From CAVORD01 sp963698535 (GTDB lineage: Bacteria > Bacteroidota > Bacteroidia > Bacteroidales > VadinHA17), in NCBI GenBank assembly GCA_963698535.1, contig CAVORD010000001.1:1-64000 (forward strand): 64,000 nucleotides of DNA, read 5' to 3'. Each line of letters starts with the position of its first letter. Position 1 is the stretch's first letter. Below the pieces are notes generated by a model, which did no database searches, had not been told where the DNA came from, and saw only the letters and a list, made by a program, of their open reading frames with translations. Below are positions 11,192-18,320 of the stretch, in pieces. The position numbers and the translations under genes were made by a program.

Positions 11192-11271
11192 CCGACAGTG
11201 GCAGGAGTAACTCAGCCTACTTGCGGCATACCTACAGGAACAATAGTATTCACTACCCAGGCAGGAGTTGA
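9163..11271 (+). CDS. Giant repeat protein, segment 2 (frame-shifted continuation)
   Basis: This open frame resumes the 82-residue repeat sequence directly after the frame break at 9210. The stretch homologous to the neighbouring units runs from about 9210 to 11174, and the first ~16 residues after the nominal ATG at 9163 are out-of-frame sequence. It encodes eight and a half repeat units and then leaves the true frame where GTGCTTGGCCGC replaces GTGCTGGCTGC (compare the intact copy near 11890), a one-base insertion at about 11174-11175. The tail from there to the stop at 11271 is nonsense. It is not an independent gene: it has no ribosome-binding site or signal peptide, and it is best read as part of the same polypeptide. 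Confidence 0.8.
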   Translation: MYLSTDSCTYSQCSTVAPAVPTASVTIQPTCAVPTGTIVVTAPLGAIYEYSVDGGAYQAGVTFAGLAPGPHTVTARLAASPTCISAPTAALTVNAVPTAPAVPTASVTIQPTCAVPTGTIVVTAPLGAIYEYSVDGGAYQAGVTFAGLAPGPHTVTARLAASPTCISAPTAALTVNAVPTAPAVPTASVTIQPTCALPTGTIVVTAPLGAIYEYSVDGGAYQAGVTFAGLAPGPHTVTARLAASPTCISAPTAALTVNAVPTAPAVPTASVTIQPTCAVPTGTIVVTAPLGAIYEYSVDGGAYQAGVTFAGLAPGPHTVTARLAASPTCISAPTAALTVNAVPTAPAVPTASVTIQPTCAAPTGTIVVTAPLGAIYEYSVDGGAYQAGVTFAGLAPGPHTVTARLVASPTCISAPTAALTVNAVPTAPAVPTASVTIQPTCAVPTGTIVVTAPLGAIYEYSVDGGAYQAGVTFAGLAPGPHTVTARLVASPTCISAPTAALTVNAVPTAPAVPTASVTIQPTCAVPTGTIVVTAPLGAIYEYSVDGGAYQAGVTFAGLAPGPHTVTARLAASPTCISAPTAALTVNAVPTAPAVPTASVTIQPTCAVPTGTIVVTAPLGAIYEYSVDGGAYQAGVTFAGLAPGPHTVTARLAASPTCISAATAPLTVDPVLGRTGSTDSGRSNSAYLRHTYRNNSIHYPGRS

Positions 11272-11518
11272 GTACAGTGTAGGAGCGGGTTATCAGGCAA
11301 GTGAAACCTTTACAGGCCTGATACCGGGTGTCTATACCTTAACTGTTAGAAGTACCGCTGATAATAGTTGTATTACACCTGCAGCATCGACTGTTACATT
11401 GATAGCTGCCGTTGCACCGGCGATACCAACTGTTTCAGGTGATAACCCAACCAACATGTGGTACACCAACAGGAACAATAGTGTTTACATACACAGGCGG
11501 GAGTTGAATACAGTGTAG
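11162..11518 (+). CDS. Giant repeat protein, segment 3 (short frame-shifted piece)
   Basis: After the insertion at ~11175 the true frame continues here with a second repeat type (VPTVAGVTQPTCGIPTGTIV, GVEYSVGAGYQASETFTGL). It is lost again at ~11441-11444, where GGTGATAACCCAACC replaces GGTGTAACTCAACC. A 45-bp stretch then reads correctly only in a third frame (ITQPTCGTPTGTIVFT) until a further one-base insertion near 11490 restores the frame of the downstream segment. Two frame changes within 50 bp, with recognisable repeat sequence on all sides, fit sequencing or consensus error in a repeat better than a real gene boundary. I treat it as part of the giant protein. Confidence 0.7.
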   Translation: MIQCLAAPAVPTVAGVTQPTCGIPTGTIVFTTQAGVEYSVGAGYQASETFTGLIPGVYTLTVRSTADNSCITPAASTVTLIAAVAPAIPTVSGDNPTNMWYTNRNNSVYIHRRELNTV

Positions 11519-13095
11519 GAGCAGGTTACCAGGCAAGTGAGACCTTTGCAGGTCTGACACCGGGTGTCTATACTTTAACTGTCAGGAGTACAGCTGACAA
11601 TACCTGTATTACACCGGCAGCAGCTACTGTGACTATTGATCCGGTACCAGCAGTACCAGCCATACCAACAGCCAGTGTAACGATACAGCCGACCTGTGCA
11701 GTACCGACAGGAACGATAGTAGTAACAGCACCACTTGGAGCTATCTACGAATACAGTGTTGACGGCGGCGCTTACCAGGCAGGAGTAACATTTGCAGGTC
11801 TCGCACCGGGATCACATACTGTAACAGCACGTCTTGCAGCCTCACCGACATGTATATCGGCGGCTACTGCTCCGTTAACTGTTGATCCAGTGCTGGCTGC
11901 ACCGGCAATACCGACAGTGGCAGGAGTAACTCAACCTACTTGTGGCATACCTACGGGAACAATAGTATTCACTACCCAGGCGGGAGTCGAGTACAGTGTA
12001 GGAGCGGGTTATCAGGCAAGTGAAACCTTTACAGGCCTGATACCGGGTGTATATACCTTAACTGTCAGAAGTATTGCTGACAATACCTGTATAACTCCAG
12101 CTGCCTCGACAGTAACTCTTACAGCAGCTGTGGCACCAGCGGTGCCAACAGTAGCCAGTACTTTACAGCCTACTTGTGGTACACCAACGGGAACGATAGT
12201 GTTCACAACACAGGCCGGAGTAGAGTACAGTGTAGGAGCAGGATATCAGGTAAGTGAGACCTTTGCAGGTCTGACACCGGGAGTCTATACCTTAAGTGTC
12301 AGAAGTATAGCTGATAATAGCTGTATTACACCGGCGGCAGCCACTGTTACAATTAATGCAGTGCCTGCGGCACCGGCAATACCAACTGTTTCAGGTGTAA
12401 CTCAACCTACTTGTGGCACACCGACAGGAACAATAGTGTTCACAACACAGGCCGGAGTAGAGTATAGTGTAGGAGCAGGATACCAGGTAAGCGAGACCTT
12501 TGCGGGTCTGATACCGGGTGTCTACACCTTAACCGTCAGAAGTATAGCTGACAATACCTGTATAACACCAGCTGCAGCAACGGTAACCATTGATCCGGTG
12601 CCATCTTCACCAGCAGCGCCAACAGCAAGTGTAACTATTCAACCAACTTGTTCAGTTCCGACAGGAACAATTGTCGTAACCGCTCCGGTAGGTGCCCAAT
12701 ACGAATATAATATCGATGGTGGCTCATATCAGTCGGGAGTTACATTTGTGGGACTTCTGCCCGGACCGCATACACTTACGGCAAGGCTGATAGCTTCTCC
12801 TGCTTGTGTATCACCGGCATCTGCAGTTCTAACGGTTAATGCTGTGCCAGTAGCACCTGCTTCTCCAACTGCAAGTGTAACTACTCAGCCTTCCTGTTCA
12901 GTACCTACTGGTACGGTAGTGGTTACTGCTCCTCTTGGTGCAGCATATGAGTACAGTATTAACGGAGGTGCTTATCAGACCGGAGTAACGTTTGCAGGAC
13001 TTGTTCCGGGAATTTATACTCTGAGAACTCGTTTGGTTGCTTCTCCAACCTGTATATCTGCACCCGGAGCTTCGCTTACAGTTAATGCTGCACCG
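11192..13095 (+). repeat. Mosaic of two related ~79- and 82-residue repeat types
   Basis: After the uniform 246-bp array the repeats alternate. Type 2 (GVEYSVGAGYQ, VYTLTVRS, ADN-CITPA) occurs near 11192, 11430, 11904, 12141 and 12378. A single type-1 unit almost identical to the main array sits at about 11665-11890. Two clearly diverged type-1 units follow at about 12.62-12.86 and 12.86-13.09 kb. The sequence gradient, with identical units upstream and diverged ones near the C-terminus, suggests that amplification happens in the interior while C-terminal copies are older. Confidence 0.8.
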
Positions 13096-13827
13096 GTGCC
13101 GCCAACTATTACGACAACAAAGGTTGACGTATTATGTAATGGTAATACCACAGGATCTGCTACAGCTACTGCTTCAGGCGGAACCGGACCTTATACATTC
13201 TCATGGAATACTTCTCCGGTTCAGACGACACCAACTGCTACAGGCTTAGCCGCAGGAACATATATTGTTACTGTCACAGATGCTTTGGGGTGTTCATCAA
13301 CAAGATCAGTAACCATCGATCAGCCTGCAGCTCTGAGTATAAGTGCATCTGTAACCGATGCAACATGCCCGGGTGTAGCAAATGGAAATATAGTTCTGTC
13401 GATTTCGGGGGGAACATCTCCTTATACAACGCTTTGGGCGGATGGATTTACCGGAACAAACAGACCGTTGGTTATGGCAGGTACTTACCCGGTTATTGTA
13501 ACTGACATCAACAGTTGTGCATCATCACTCGATGTGATAGTTGGTTTAACAGGACTCAATTGTCTTGTCATACCAGAGGTCATTACACCGAATAATGATG
13601 GAAAGAATGATGTTTGGATCATTGGTAATATTGATCTGTATCCTGATGCAGAAGTACAGGTTTACACAAGATGGGGTAAGCTGGTTTATATTAGCAGAAA
13701 CATATTGTCAGACCCATGGGATGGTACTTTCAACGGAAGGCTGTTACCAACCGATTCGTATCATTACATTTTACATCTGAATGATGGTTCTGAACCATTG
13801 AGCGGAGTAATAACTATTATCAGGTAG
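11488..13827 (+). CDS. Giant repeat protein, C-terminal segment with type-B T9SS/gliding-motility C-terminal domain
   Basis: The frame is open from the last frame change (~11490) to a TAG at 13825-13827, about 780 codons. It contains alternating type-1 (DGGAYQAGVTF) and type-2 (EYSVGAGYQ) repeats, two more diverged type-1 repeats (12.6-13.09 kb), and two SprB repeats (about 13.10-13.33 and 13.33-13.55 kb; DVLCNGN, YIVTVTDALGCSST). A final ~85-residue domain begins LVIPEVITPNNDGKNDVW and contains RWGKLVY and a short WDG motif. That domain is the gliding-motility-associated C-terminal family (CHU_C), known as a T9SS sorting signal that does not always need the type-A machinery. A PorP/SprF gene 21 bp downstream is the usual partner of this type of substrate. 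Confidence 0.9.
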   Translation, partial: HTQAGVEYSVGAGYQASETFAGLTPGVYTLTVRSTADNTCITPAAATVTIDPVPAVPAIPTASVTIQPTCAVPTGTIVVTAPLGAIYEYSVDGGAYQAGVTFAGLAPGSHTVTARLAASPTCISAATAPLTVDPVLAAPAIPTVAGVTQPTCGIPTGTIVFTTQAGVEYSVGAGYQASETFTGLIPGVYTLTVRSIADNTCITPAASTVTLTAAVAPAVPTVASTLQPTCGTPTGTIVFTTQAGVEYSVGAGYQVSETFAGLTPGVYTLSVRSIADNSCITPAAATVTINAVPAAPAIPTVSGVTQPTCGTPTGTIVFTTQAGVEYSVGAGYQVSETFAGLIPGVYTLTVRSIADNTCITPAAATVTIDPVPSSPAAPTASVTIQPTCSVPTGTIVVTAPVGAQYEYNIDGGSYQSGVTFVGLLPGPHTLTARLIASPACVSPASAVLTVNAVPVAPASPTASVTTQPSCSVPTGTVVVTAPLGAAYEYSINGGAYQTGVTFAGLVPGIYTLRTRLVASPTCISAPGASLTVNAAPVPPTITTTKVDVLCNGNTTGSATATASGGTGPYTFSWNTSPVQTTPTATGLAAGTYIVTVTDALGCSSTRSVTIDQPAALSISASVTDATCPGVANGNIVLSISGGTSPYTTLWADGFTGTNRPLVMAGTYPVIVTDINSCASSLDVIVGLTGLNCLVIPEVITPNNDGKNDVWIIGNIDLYPDAEVQVYTRWGKLVYISRNILSDPWDGTFNGRLLPTDSYHYILHLNDGSEPLSGVITIIR

Positions 13828-13848
13828 TAATATTATAAGAATAGAAGA

Positions 13849-14838
13849 ATGAAGATCTTAAAATCTATTTTTGCAAGTTTCCTGTTGCTTATAGCAGGAG
13901 GTATAATAAGCGCCCAGCAGGTTCCAATGTACAGTCAGTACATAATGAACGGGTTCCTTATAAATCCTTCTTTTGCAGGTAACGACGGCTATACAACTGT
14001 CAATATTACTGCCAGGGAGCAGTGGGTTGGATTATACGGCGCACCCAGCACTTATGCGGCAAGTTTTCAGACCCGTCTGCTTAAAACCAGTTATATATCC
14101 AAGTCAACCTCTGTAAGGCGGAAGATGGTAAGACCTACTAAAGGTGGCCGTGTAGGATTGGGTGGCTATATTTTTAATGACCAGAATGGTATTATTAAAA
14201 GGACAGGGGCTCAACTGGCATATGCTTATCATATACCGATGGGACAGAACCAGCTTTCGTTTGGATTAGCAGGTACTGCATATCAATATGCTGTTGATCT
14301 TGACGGAGTACTACTCAGAGATATTGACGATCAGTATCTTAATAGCTATGACAGGGTGGTGTTTATCCCTGACTTTAATTTTGGAGTAAGTTTCACGACC
14401 TACGACTATTATGTAGCTTTTGCAATGAGCAGTCTCACCAGAGGTACTCTAATGCTGGGCAATACAGGTGATAATAACAGAGCAGAGCTTGGCCATTATT
14501 TTTTAACCGGCGGTTATAAGTTTACAATGCCTAACAGGGATTTTGTACTTGAACCTTCTGTGCTGCTTAAGTCGTCCGATATGTTCTTTAAAGCGGCTCA
14601 AATGGACCTTACCACGAGGCTTTATTACAAAGAGGATTTCTGGGGTGGTATGTCATGGAGGACTAATGATGCCATAATAATCATGACAGGGATGAAATAC
14701 GACAGGTTTTACTTTGCCTACGCGTTTGACTTTACTCTGACAGATATCAGGACACAAAGTTTTGGCTCTCATGAGTTATCGATGGCCGTAAAGTTTGGAG
14801 AGAGTGCACGTAGATACCGCTGGATAAACAGATACTAA
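13849..14838 (+). CDS. PorP/SprF-family type IX secretion system membrane protein
   Basis: The product is 329 residues. An N-terminal signal peptide (about residues 1-22, ending SAQQ) is followed by the family opening VPMYSQYIMNGFLINPSFAG, and the remainder alternates short amphipathic beta strands with aromatic ends, as expected for an outer-membrane beta barrel. In this family, SprF-like proteins are encoded directly after giant SprB-like surface proteins and are needed to secrete or anchor them. Here it starts 21 bp after the stop of the giant protein and shares its strand, so the two are probably co-transcribed, with a terminator after it. Start chosen because it immediately precedes the signal peptide. 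Confidence 0.92.
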   Translation: MKILKSIFASFLLLIAGGIISAQQVPMYSQYIMNGFLINPSFAGNDGYTTVNITAREQWVGLYGAPSTYAASFQTRLLKTSYISKSTSVRRKMVRPTKGGRVGLGGYIFNDQNGIIKRTGAQLAYAYHIPMGQNQLSFGLAGTAYQYAVDLDGVLLRDIDDQYLNSYDRVVFIPDFNFGVSFTTYDYYVAFAMSSLTRGTLMLGNTGDNNRAELGHYFLTGGYKFTMPNRDFVLEPSVLLKSSDMFFKAAQMDLTTRLYYKEDFWGGMSWRTNDAIIIMTGMKYDRFYFAYAFDFTLTDIRTQSFGSHELSMAVKFGESARRYRWINRY

Positions 14839-14855
14839 ACAGCTAACAGATAAAG

Positions 14856-14886
14856 AAGGAGCATCAATGATTTGGTGCTCCTTTTT
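14856..14886 (+). terminator. Rho-independent terminator after the PorP/SprF gene
   Basis: A stem AAGGAGCA / TGCTCCTT with a short loop is followed by a run of T, 18 bases after the PorP/SprF stop. It closes the giant-protein operon. Confidence 0.8.
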
Positions 14887-14979
14887 CTATGAGATCGGTT
14901 AGAAACCGATAGGGTCAGAGCCGGATTATATTAATTATCTCCCGCAAAATTCATAACTTACATTTCCAGTGGAGATAAT

Positions 14980-16011
14980 ATGTTTCGCTTTTTTATTGTA
15001 GCCATACTGTTTATTGCTACTATTCTGTGGCACAGTCCAGGGTCCTCGCCAAATAACAGGGCAGATACCCTTAGAGTCTTTTTTTATAATTGTGAAAACC
15101 TCTTTGACACAATAAATGATCCCAATACTGACGATGATGAGTTTACTCCAGCCGGGCCAAGAGGCTGGACATGGTATAAATACAGGAGGAAGATCAATTC
15201 AGTTTTCAAGGTCATTGCGGCATCAGGTGAATGGTCCCCGCCTGATGTAATATCATTATGTGAGATTGAAAACCGGGATGTTCTTAATTACTTACTGAAA
15301 GGGACGAACCTCAGTAAATTCAATTATGGCATTGTTCATAAGGACTCACCGGACAGGAGGGGTATTGATGTTGCACTCATCTACAATAAGGATCTCCTTG
15401 ATATTGTAAATGCCGGGTTCATTGATCCCGGACCTGCCCTTGAAGATTCTTTGCGTACAAGAGAAATACTTCATGTTAAATTATCATGTCAGGGCGAGGG
15501 ATTGCATATTCTGGTTAATCATTGGCCATCAAACAGAGGAGGAGTAGCCGGATCATCTGAACTTAGGTTGAGAGTAGCCGATCAGGTCAGGATGGTTGTG
15601 GATTCTATTTTTTTTAATGAAGGTCCTGCAGCCCGTGTTATTCTTGTGGGTGATCTCAATTGCGAATACCCCGATACGGAGATTGTTAAGGGTCTTGAAG
15701 CAGATGGTTCTGAAAGTTCTAAGCTCGAAGTGCTTGATTGTAAGGTAATAGATAAGAATATTCCGGGAACCTATAAGTTTCAGGGGATATGGTACAATTA
15801 TGACAATATTATTATCAGCAGATCACTCCTGTCTGGTAAAGGTATATCATATAACCCCGGTTCCTTTCGTATAATATTTGATGATTTTCTCTTGGAGAAA
15901 GACCCGGATTACCCGGGCGTCCGACCATTTTCGACTTTCAGAGGATACCGTTATTACGGTGGTTATAGTGATCATCTTCCGGTAGTGGCAGACTTTTCAA
16001 TTACTCGCTGA
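14980..16011 (+). CDS. Endonuclease/exonuclease/phosphatase family protein, secreted or membrane-anchored
   Basis: A 343-residue protein with a hydrophobic N-terminus (about residues 1-18), then the EEP fold. Visible motifs are the NCENLFD strand (37-43), a catalytic Glu in CEIE (Glu95), NHWPS (180-184), GDLN (224-227) and a C-terminal SDHLPV (catalytic His). The family includes Mg-dependent nucleases and phosphodiesterases, and Bacteroidota commonly carry this exported form; the substrate cannot be read from the sequence. The gene stands alone on the + strand and its last 11 bp overlap the convergent tRNA nucleotidyltransferase gene. Upstream lies a small palindrome (ATCGGTT/AACCGAT near 14893) but no clear TAnnTTTG element. 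Confidence 0.85.
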   Translation: MFRFFIVAILFIATILWHSPGSSPNNRADTLRVFFYNCENLFDTINDPNTDDDEFTPAGPRGWTWYKYRRKINSVFKVIAASGEWSPPDVISLCEIENRDVLNYLLKGTNLSKFNYGIVHKDSPDRRGIDVALIYNKDLLDIVNAGFIDPGPALEDSLRTREILHVKLSCQGEGLHILVNHWPSNRGGVAGSSELRLRVADQVRMVVDSIFFNEGPAARVILVGDLNCEYPDTEIVKGLEADGSESSKLEVLDCKVIDKNIPGTYKFQGIWYNYDNIIISRSLLSGKGISYNPGSFRIIFDDFLLEKDPDYPGVRPFSTFRGYRYYGGYSDHLPVVADFSITR

Positions 16012-17422
16012 TTACCGGAGTCAATCCGATCTCTATTCCCTTATCAATCATAAACCGACGTGCCGCATTGTATTCATTGGGTATCGATCCATCAAGAATT
16101 GCCTCTTTGATAGCATTTTTAATTATTCCTACTTCGGCAGAAGGCGCAAGATCAAATGTTTTCATTATCTCCGAGCCATCAATGGGGGGTTGAAAAATGC
16201 GTGTTGCGTCTTTCTCCTCGATCTCTTTGAGCTTTTTGCGGACTATCTTGAAGTTTTGGAGATGCTTCTTACGACGATTCTGGTTTTTGGAGGTAATATC
16301 AGCCTCACATAACATCATTAGTTCATCAATATCGTTGCCGGCATCATAAAGGAGTCTTCGAACTGCCGAATCTGTAACTTCTTCCATCGATATCACTATA
16401 GGCCTGAGGTGAAGAGCAACCATCTTCTGGACGAATTTCATCCTGTCATTAAGCGGAAGTTTTAATCTCTTAAATATAACCGGGACTATTTTCTTCCCAA
16501 GGTGATCGTGGCCGTGAAAGGTCCATCCAATTTTCGGATCATATTTCTTTGTGCCGGGTTTCCCTATGTCGTGAAGCAGAGCAGACCATCTAAGCCACAG
16601 ATCATCTGAAACAACTGCAAGGTTGTCTAGAACTTCCAGCGTATGAAGAAAAATGTCCTTATGACCCTTGCCCTCTATCTCTTCCACACCTTTAAGTAAA
16701 ATCATTTCGGGCAGGATCATTTTAAGGAGTCCGCTACTTTCAAGGAGAAGTATACCTCTGCCTGGTGTATCGGAAGAGATTATTTTATTTAATTCGGATG
16801 ATATTCTTTCGCCCGTAATTATCTCGAGCCTGGAGGCACAATCAGACAAGGCATTGAAAGTATTCTCTTCGATATCAAAATTGAGCTGGGTGGCAAACCT
16901 GATAGCCCTTAGCATTCGTAGAGGGTCGTCTGAGAAAGTCTTTTCCGGCTCCAGTGGTGTCCTTATAATTTTATCTTTAAGATCACCCAATCCGTTAAAG
17001 GGGTCGATCAGATCTCCATATGAACCCTTGTTCAGACTAATTGCGAGAGCATTGATAGTAAAGTCTCTTCTTAACTGATCATCTTCTATGGTCCCGGGAG
17101 TTACTGATGGATTTCTTGAATCGGCACTATATGACTCCTTTCTTGCTCCAACAAACTCAATTTCAGTCTCTCCATTGTTAAACATGGCGGTGCCATAGGT
17201 TTTAAAAACCGTTACTTTTGGCTTCCCAGGGAGGGATTTCGCTACCTTCCTGGCAAAGTCAATACCACTGCCTGTAACGACAATATCAATATCTTTCTTA
17301 GATGATTCCCTCTTAAGTAATCTATCCCTGACAAAGCCTCCGATTACAAAAGCCTCCACATTTTCTTCAAAAGCAACCTGCTCAATAAGTTCGAAAAATG
17401 TGTCATTTAGACATATGTTCAT
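16001..17422 (-). CDS. CCA-adding tRNA nucleotidyltransferase / poly(A) polymerase family protein with HD domain
   Basis: The product is 473 residues. The nucleotidyltransferase head carries GGFVRD (28-33) and the DID metal-binding pair (Asp44/Asp46). RRDFTINALA (118-127) and DDPLRMLRAIRFA (165-177) are typical of class II CCA enzymes. A C-terminal HD phosphohydrolase domain has HD at 284-285 and a HGHDHLG motif (303-309). The family matures or repairs the 3' CCA of tRNAs, and HD-containing versions also have phosphatase activity. The gene is convergent with, and overlaps by 11 bp, the endonuclease-family gene. A candidate promoter lies 34 bp upstream. Confidence 0.9.
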   Translation of the reverse strand: MNICLNDTFFELIEQVAFEENVEAFVIGGFVRDRLLKRESSKKDIDIVVTGSGIDFARKVAKSLPGKPKVTVFKTYGTAMFNNGETEIEFVGARKESYSADSRNPSVTPGTIEDDQLRRDFTINALAISLNKGSYGDLIDPFNGLGDLKDKIIRTPLEPEKTFSDDPLRMLRAIRFATQLNFDIEENTFNALSDCASRLEIITGERISSELNKIISSDTPGRGILLLESSGLLKMILPEMILLKGVEEIEGKGHKDIFLHTLEVLDNLAVVSDDLWLRWSALLHDIGKPGTKKYDPKIGWTFHGHDHLGKKIVPVIFKRLKLPLNDRMKFVQKMVALHLRPIVISMEEVTDSAVRRLLYDAGNDIDELMMLCEADITSKNQNRRKKHLQNFKIVRKKLKEIEEKDATRIFQPPIDGSEIMKTFDLAPSAEVGIIKNAIKEAILDGSIPNEYNAARRFMIDKGIEIGLTPVISE

Positions 17423-17455
17423 ATATAGATATGACGATTTGTTGTTTTATCATGA

Positions 17456-17463
17456 CAAAGTTA
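17456..17463 (-). promoter_or_regulatory. Candidate -7 element for the tRNA nucleotidyltransferase gene
   Basis: On the minus strand this reads TAACTTTG, matching the Bacteroidota TAnnTTTG -7 box, 34 bp before the start. I see no good TTG at the -33 position. Confidence 0.4.
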
Positions 17464-17568
17464 CAACTTTGCACATAAATATTGATTACGTATTCAGTAA
17501 TAGAACAATGGTATAGTAATTGTTGTTTATCGAATATTAAAGTTTGAGTATTAATAAATTAAATAGTT

Positions 17569-17934
17569 ATGGTTGAGTTTTTAACAAAAGAGACCTTTCA
17601 GTCGAAAGTGTTTAATTATGAGCAGAGTAAGGATTGGAAGTTTGAAGGTACACGTCCTTGTATAATTGATTTTTATGCCGACTGGTGTGGCCCGTGTAAA
17701 ATGGTTGCCCCAATACTGGAAGAGCTGTCCGCAGAGTATGATGGCCTCGTGGATGTATACAAAGTTGATACAGAAGCAGAGCAGGAGCTGGCTTCGGTAT
17801 TTGGTATAAGAAGTATTCCTTCTCTTCTGTTCGTCCCAAAGGATGGTCAGCCTCAGATGGCCATGGGTGCACTTCCTAAGGATACCTTCATTAAAGCGTT
17901 CAAGGATGTTCTTGGTGTCGAGAAGAGCAATTAG
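17569..17934 (+). CDS. trxA: Thioredoxin
   Basis: A 121-residue single-domain thioredoxin with the WCGPC redox motif at residues 39-43, preceded by DFYAD, and the cis-proline in IRSIPSLLF (Pro85). There is no signal peptide, so it is cytoplasmic and acts as a disulfide reductase. An N-terminal ~28-residue extension before the core is normal for Bacteroidota thioredoxins. The gene is alone on the + strand and ends before a bidirectional terminator that it shares with the convergent exonuclease VII operon. Confidence 0.93.
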   Translation: MVEFLTKETFQSKVFNYEQSKDWKFEGTRPCIIDFYADWCGPCKMVAPILEELSAEYDGLVDVYKVDTEAEQELASVFGIRSIPSLLFVPKDGQPQMAMGALPKDTFIKAFKDVLGVEKSN

Positions 17935-18034
17935 AAAAATAGTTTAATCTTTTTGTAACAAATTGTGATCCTTTACGTTTAAATATACAGAAGGTGATTT
18001 TTAAGTTAGTTTTCTGGGATTTAGGTTTAGGGTT

Positions 18035-18072
18035 AAAAAGAAATCAGGGCACGCGGTCCTGATTTCTTTTTT
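18035..18072. terminator. Bidirectional rho-independent terminator between trxA and xseB
   Basis: A long stem AAAAAGAAATCAGG / CCTGATTTCTTTTT with a short loop, with A-runs on the left and T-runs on the right, can terminate transcription from both directions. It sits between the convergent trxA and xseB genes. Confidence 0.82.
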
Positions 18073-18122
18073 CAATTAGATCAGGCCAGGCCACAATCAG
18101 AGGCGTACCAATTTCGTGTTGA

Positions 18123-18320
18123 TTACTCAAGGTCTTTGAGTATTGAATCAATCTCTTCCTGAGTGTTTTTCAATTTGCCATTGCATAGTTTGAGAAGATC
18201 GGAGGCTCTTTTAACATGTATTGATAAAGTATCAGGATCAACTTCACCCTCCTCCAGTTTTTTGAGTATCTCTTCGATCTCTGTAACTGCCTCATTAAAG
18301 GTAATTGACTTTTTTGCCAT
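18123..18320 (-). CDS. xseB: Exodeoxyribonuclease VII small subunit
   Basis: A 65-residue helical protein with the XseB signature: SITFNEAVTEIEEILKKLEE near the start, then GEVDPDTLSIHVKRASDLLK. It pairs with the large subunit to degrade single-stranded DNA in both directions. It begins on the base right after the xseA stop codon, consistent with translational coupling, and is the last gene of a four-gene minus-strand run. Length matches the family. Confidence 0.93.
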   Translation of the reverse strand: MAKKSITFNEAVTEIEEILKKLEEGEVDPDTLSIHVKRASDLLKLCNGKLKNTQEEIDSILKDLE

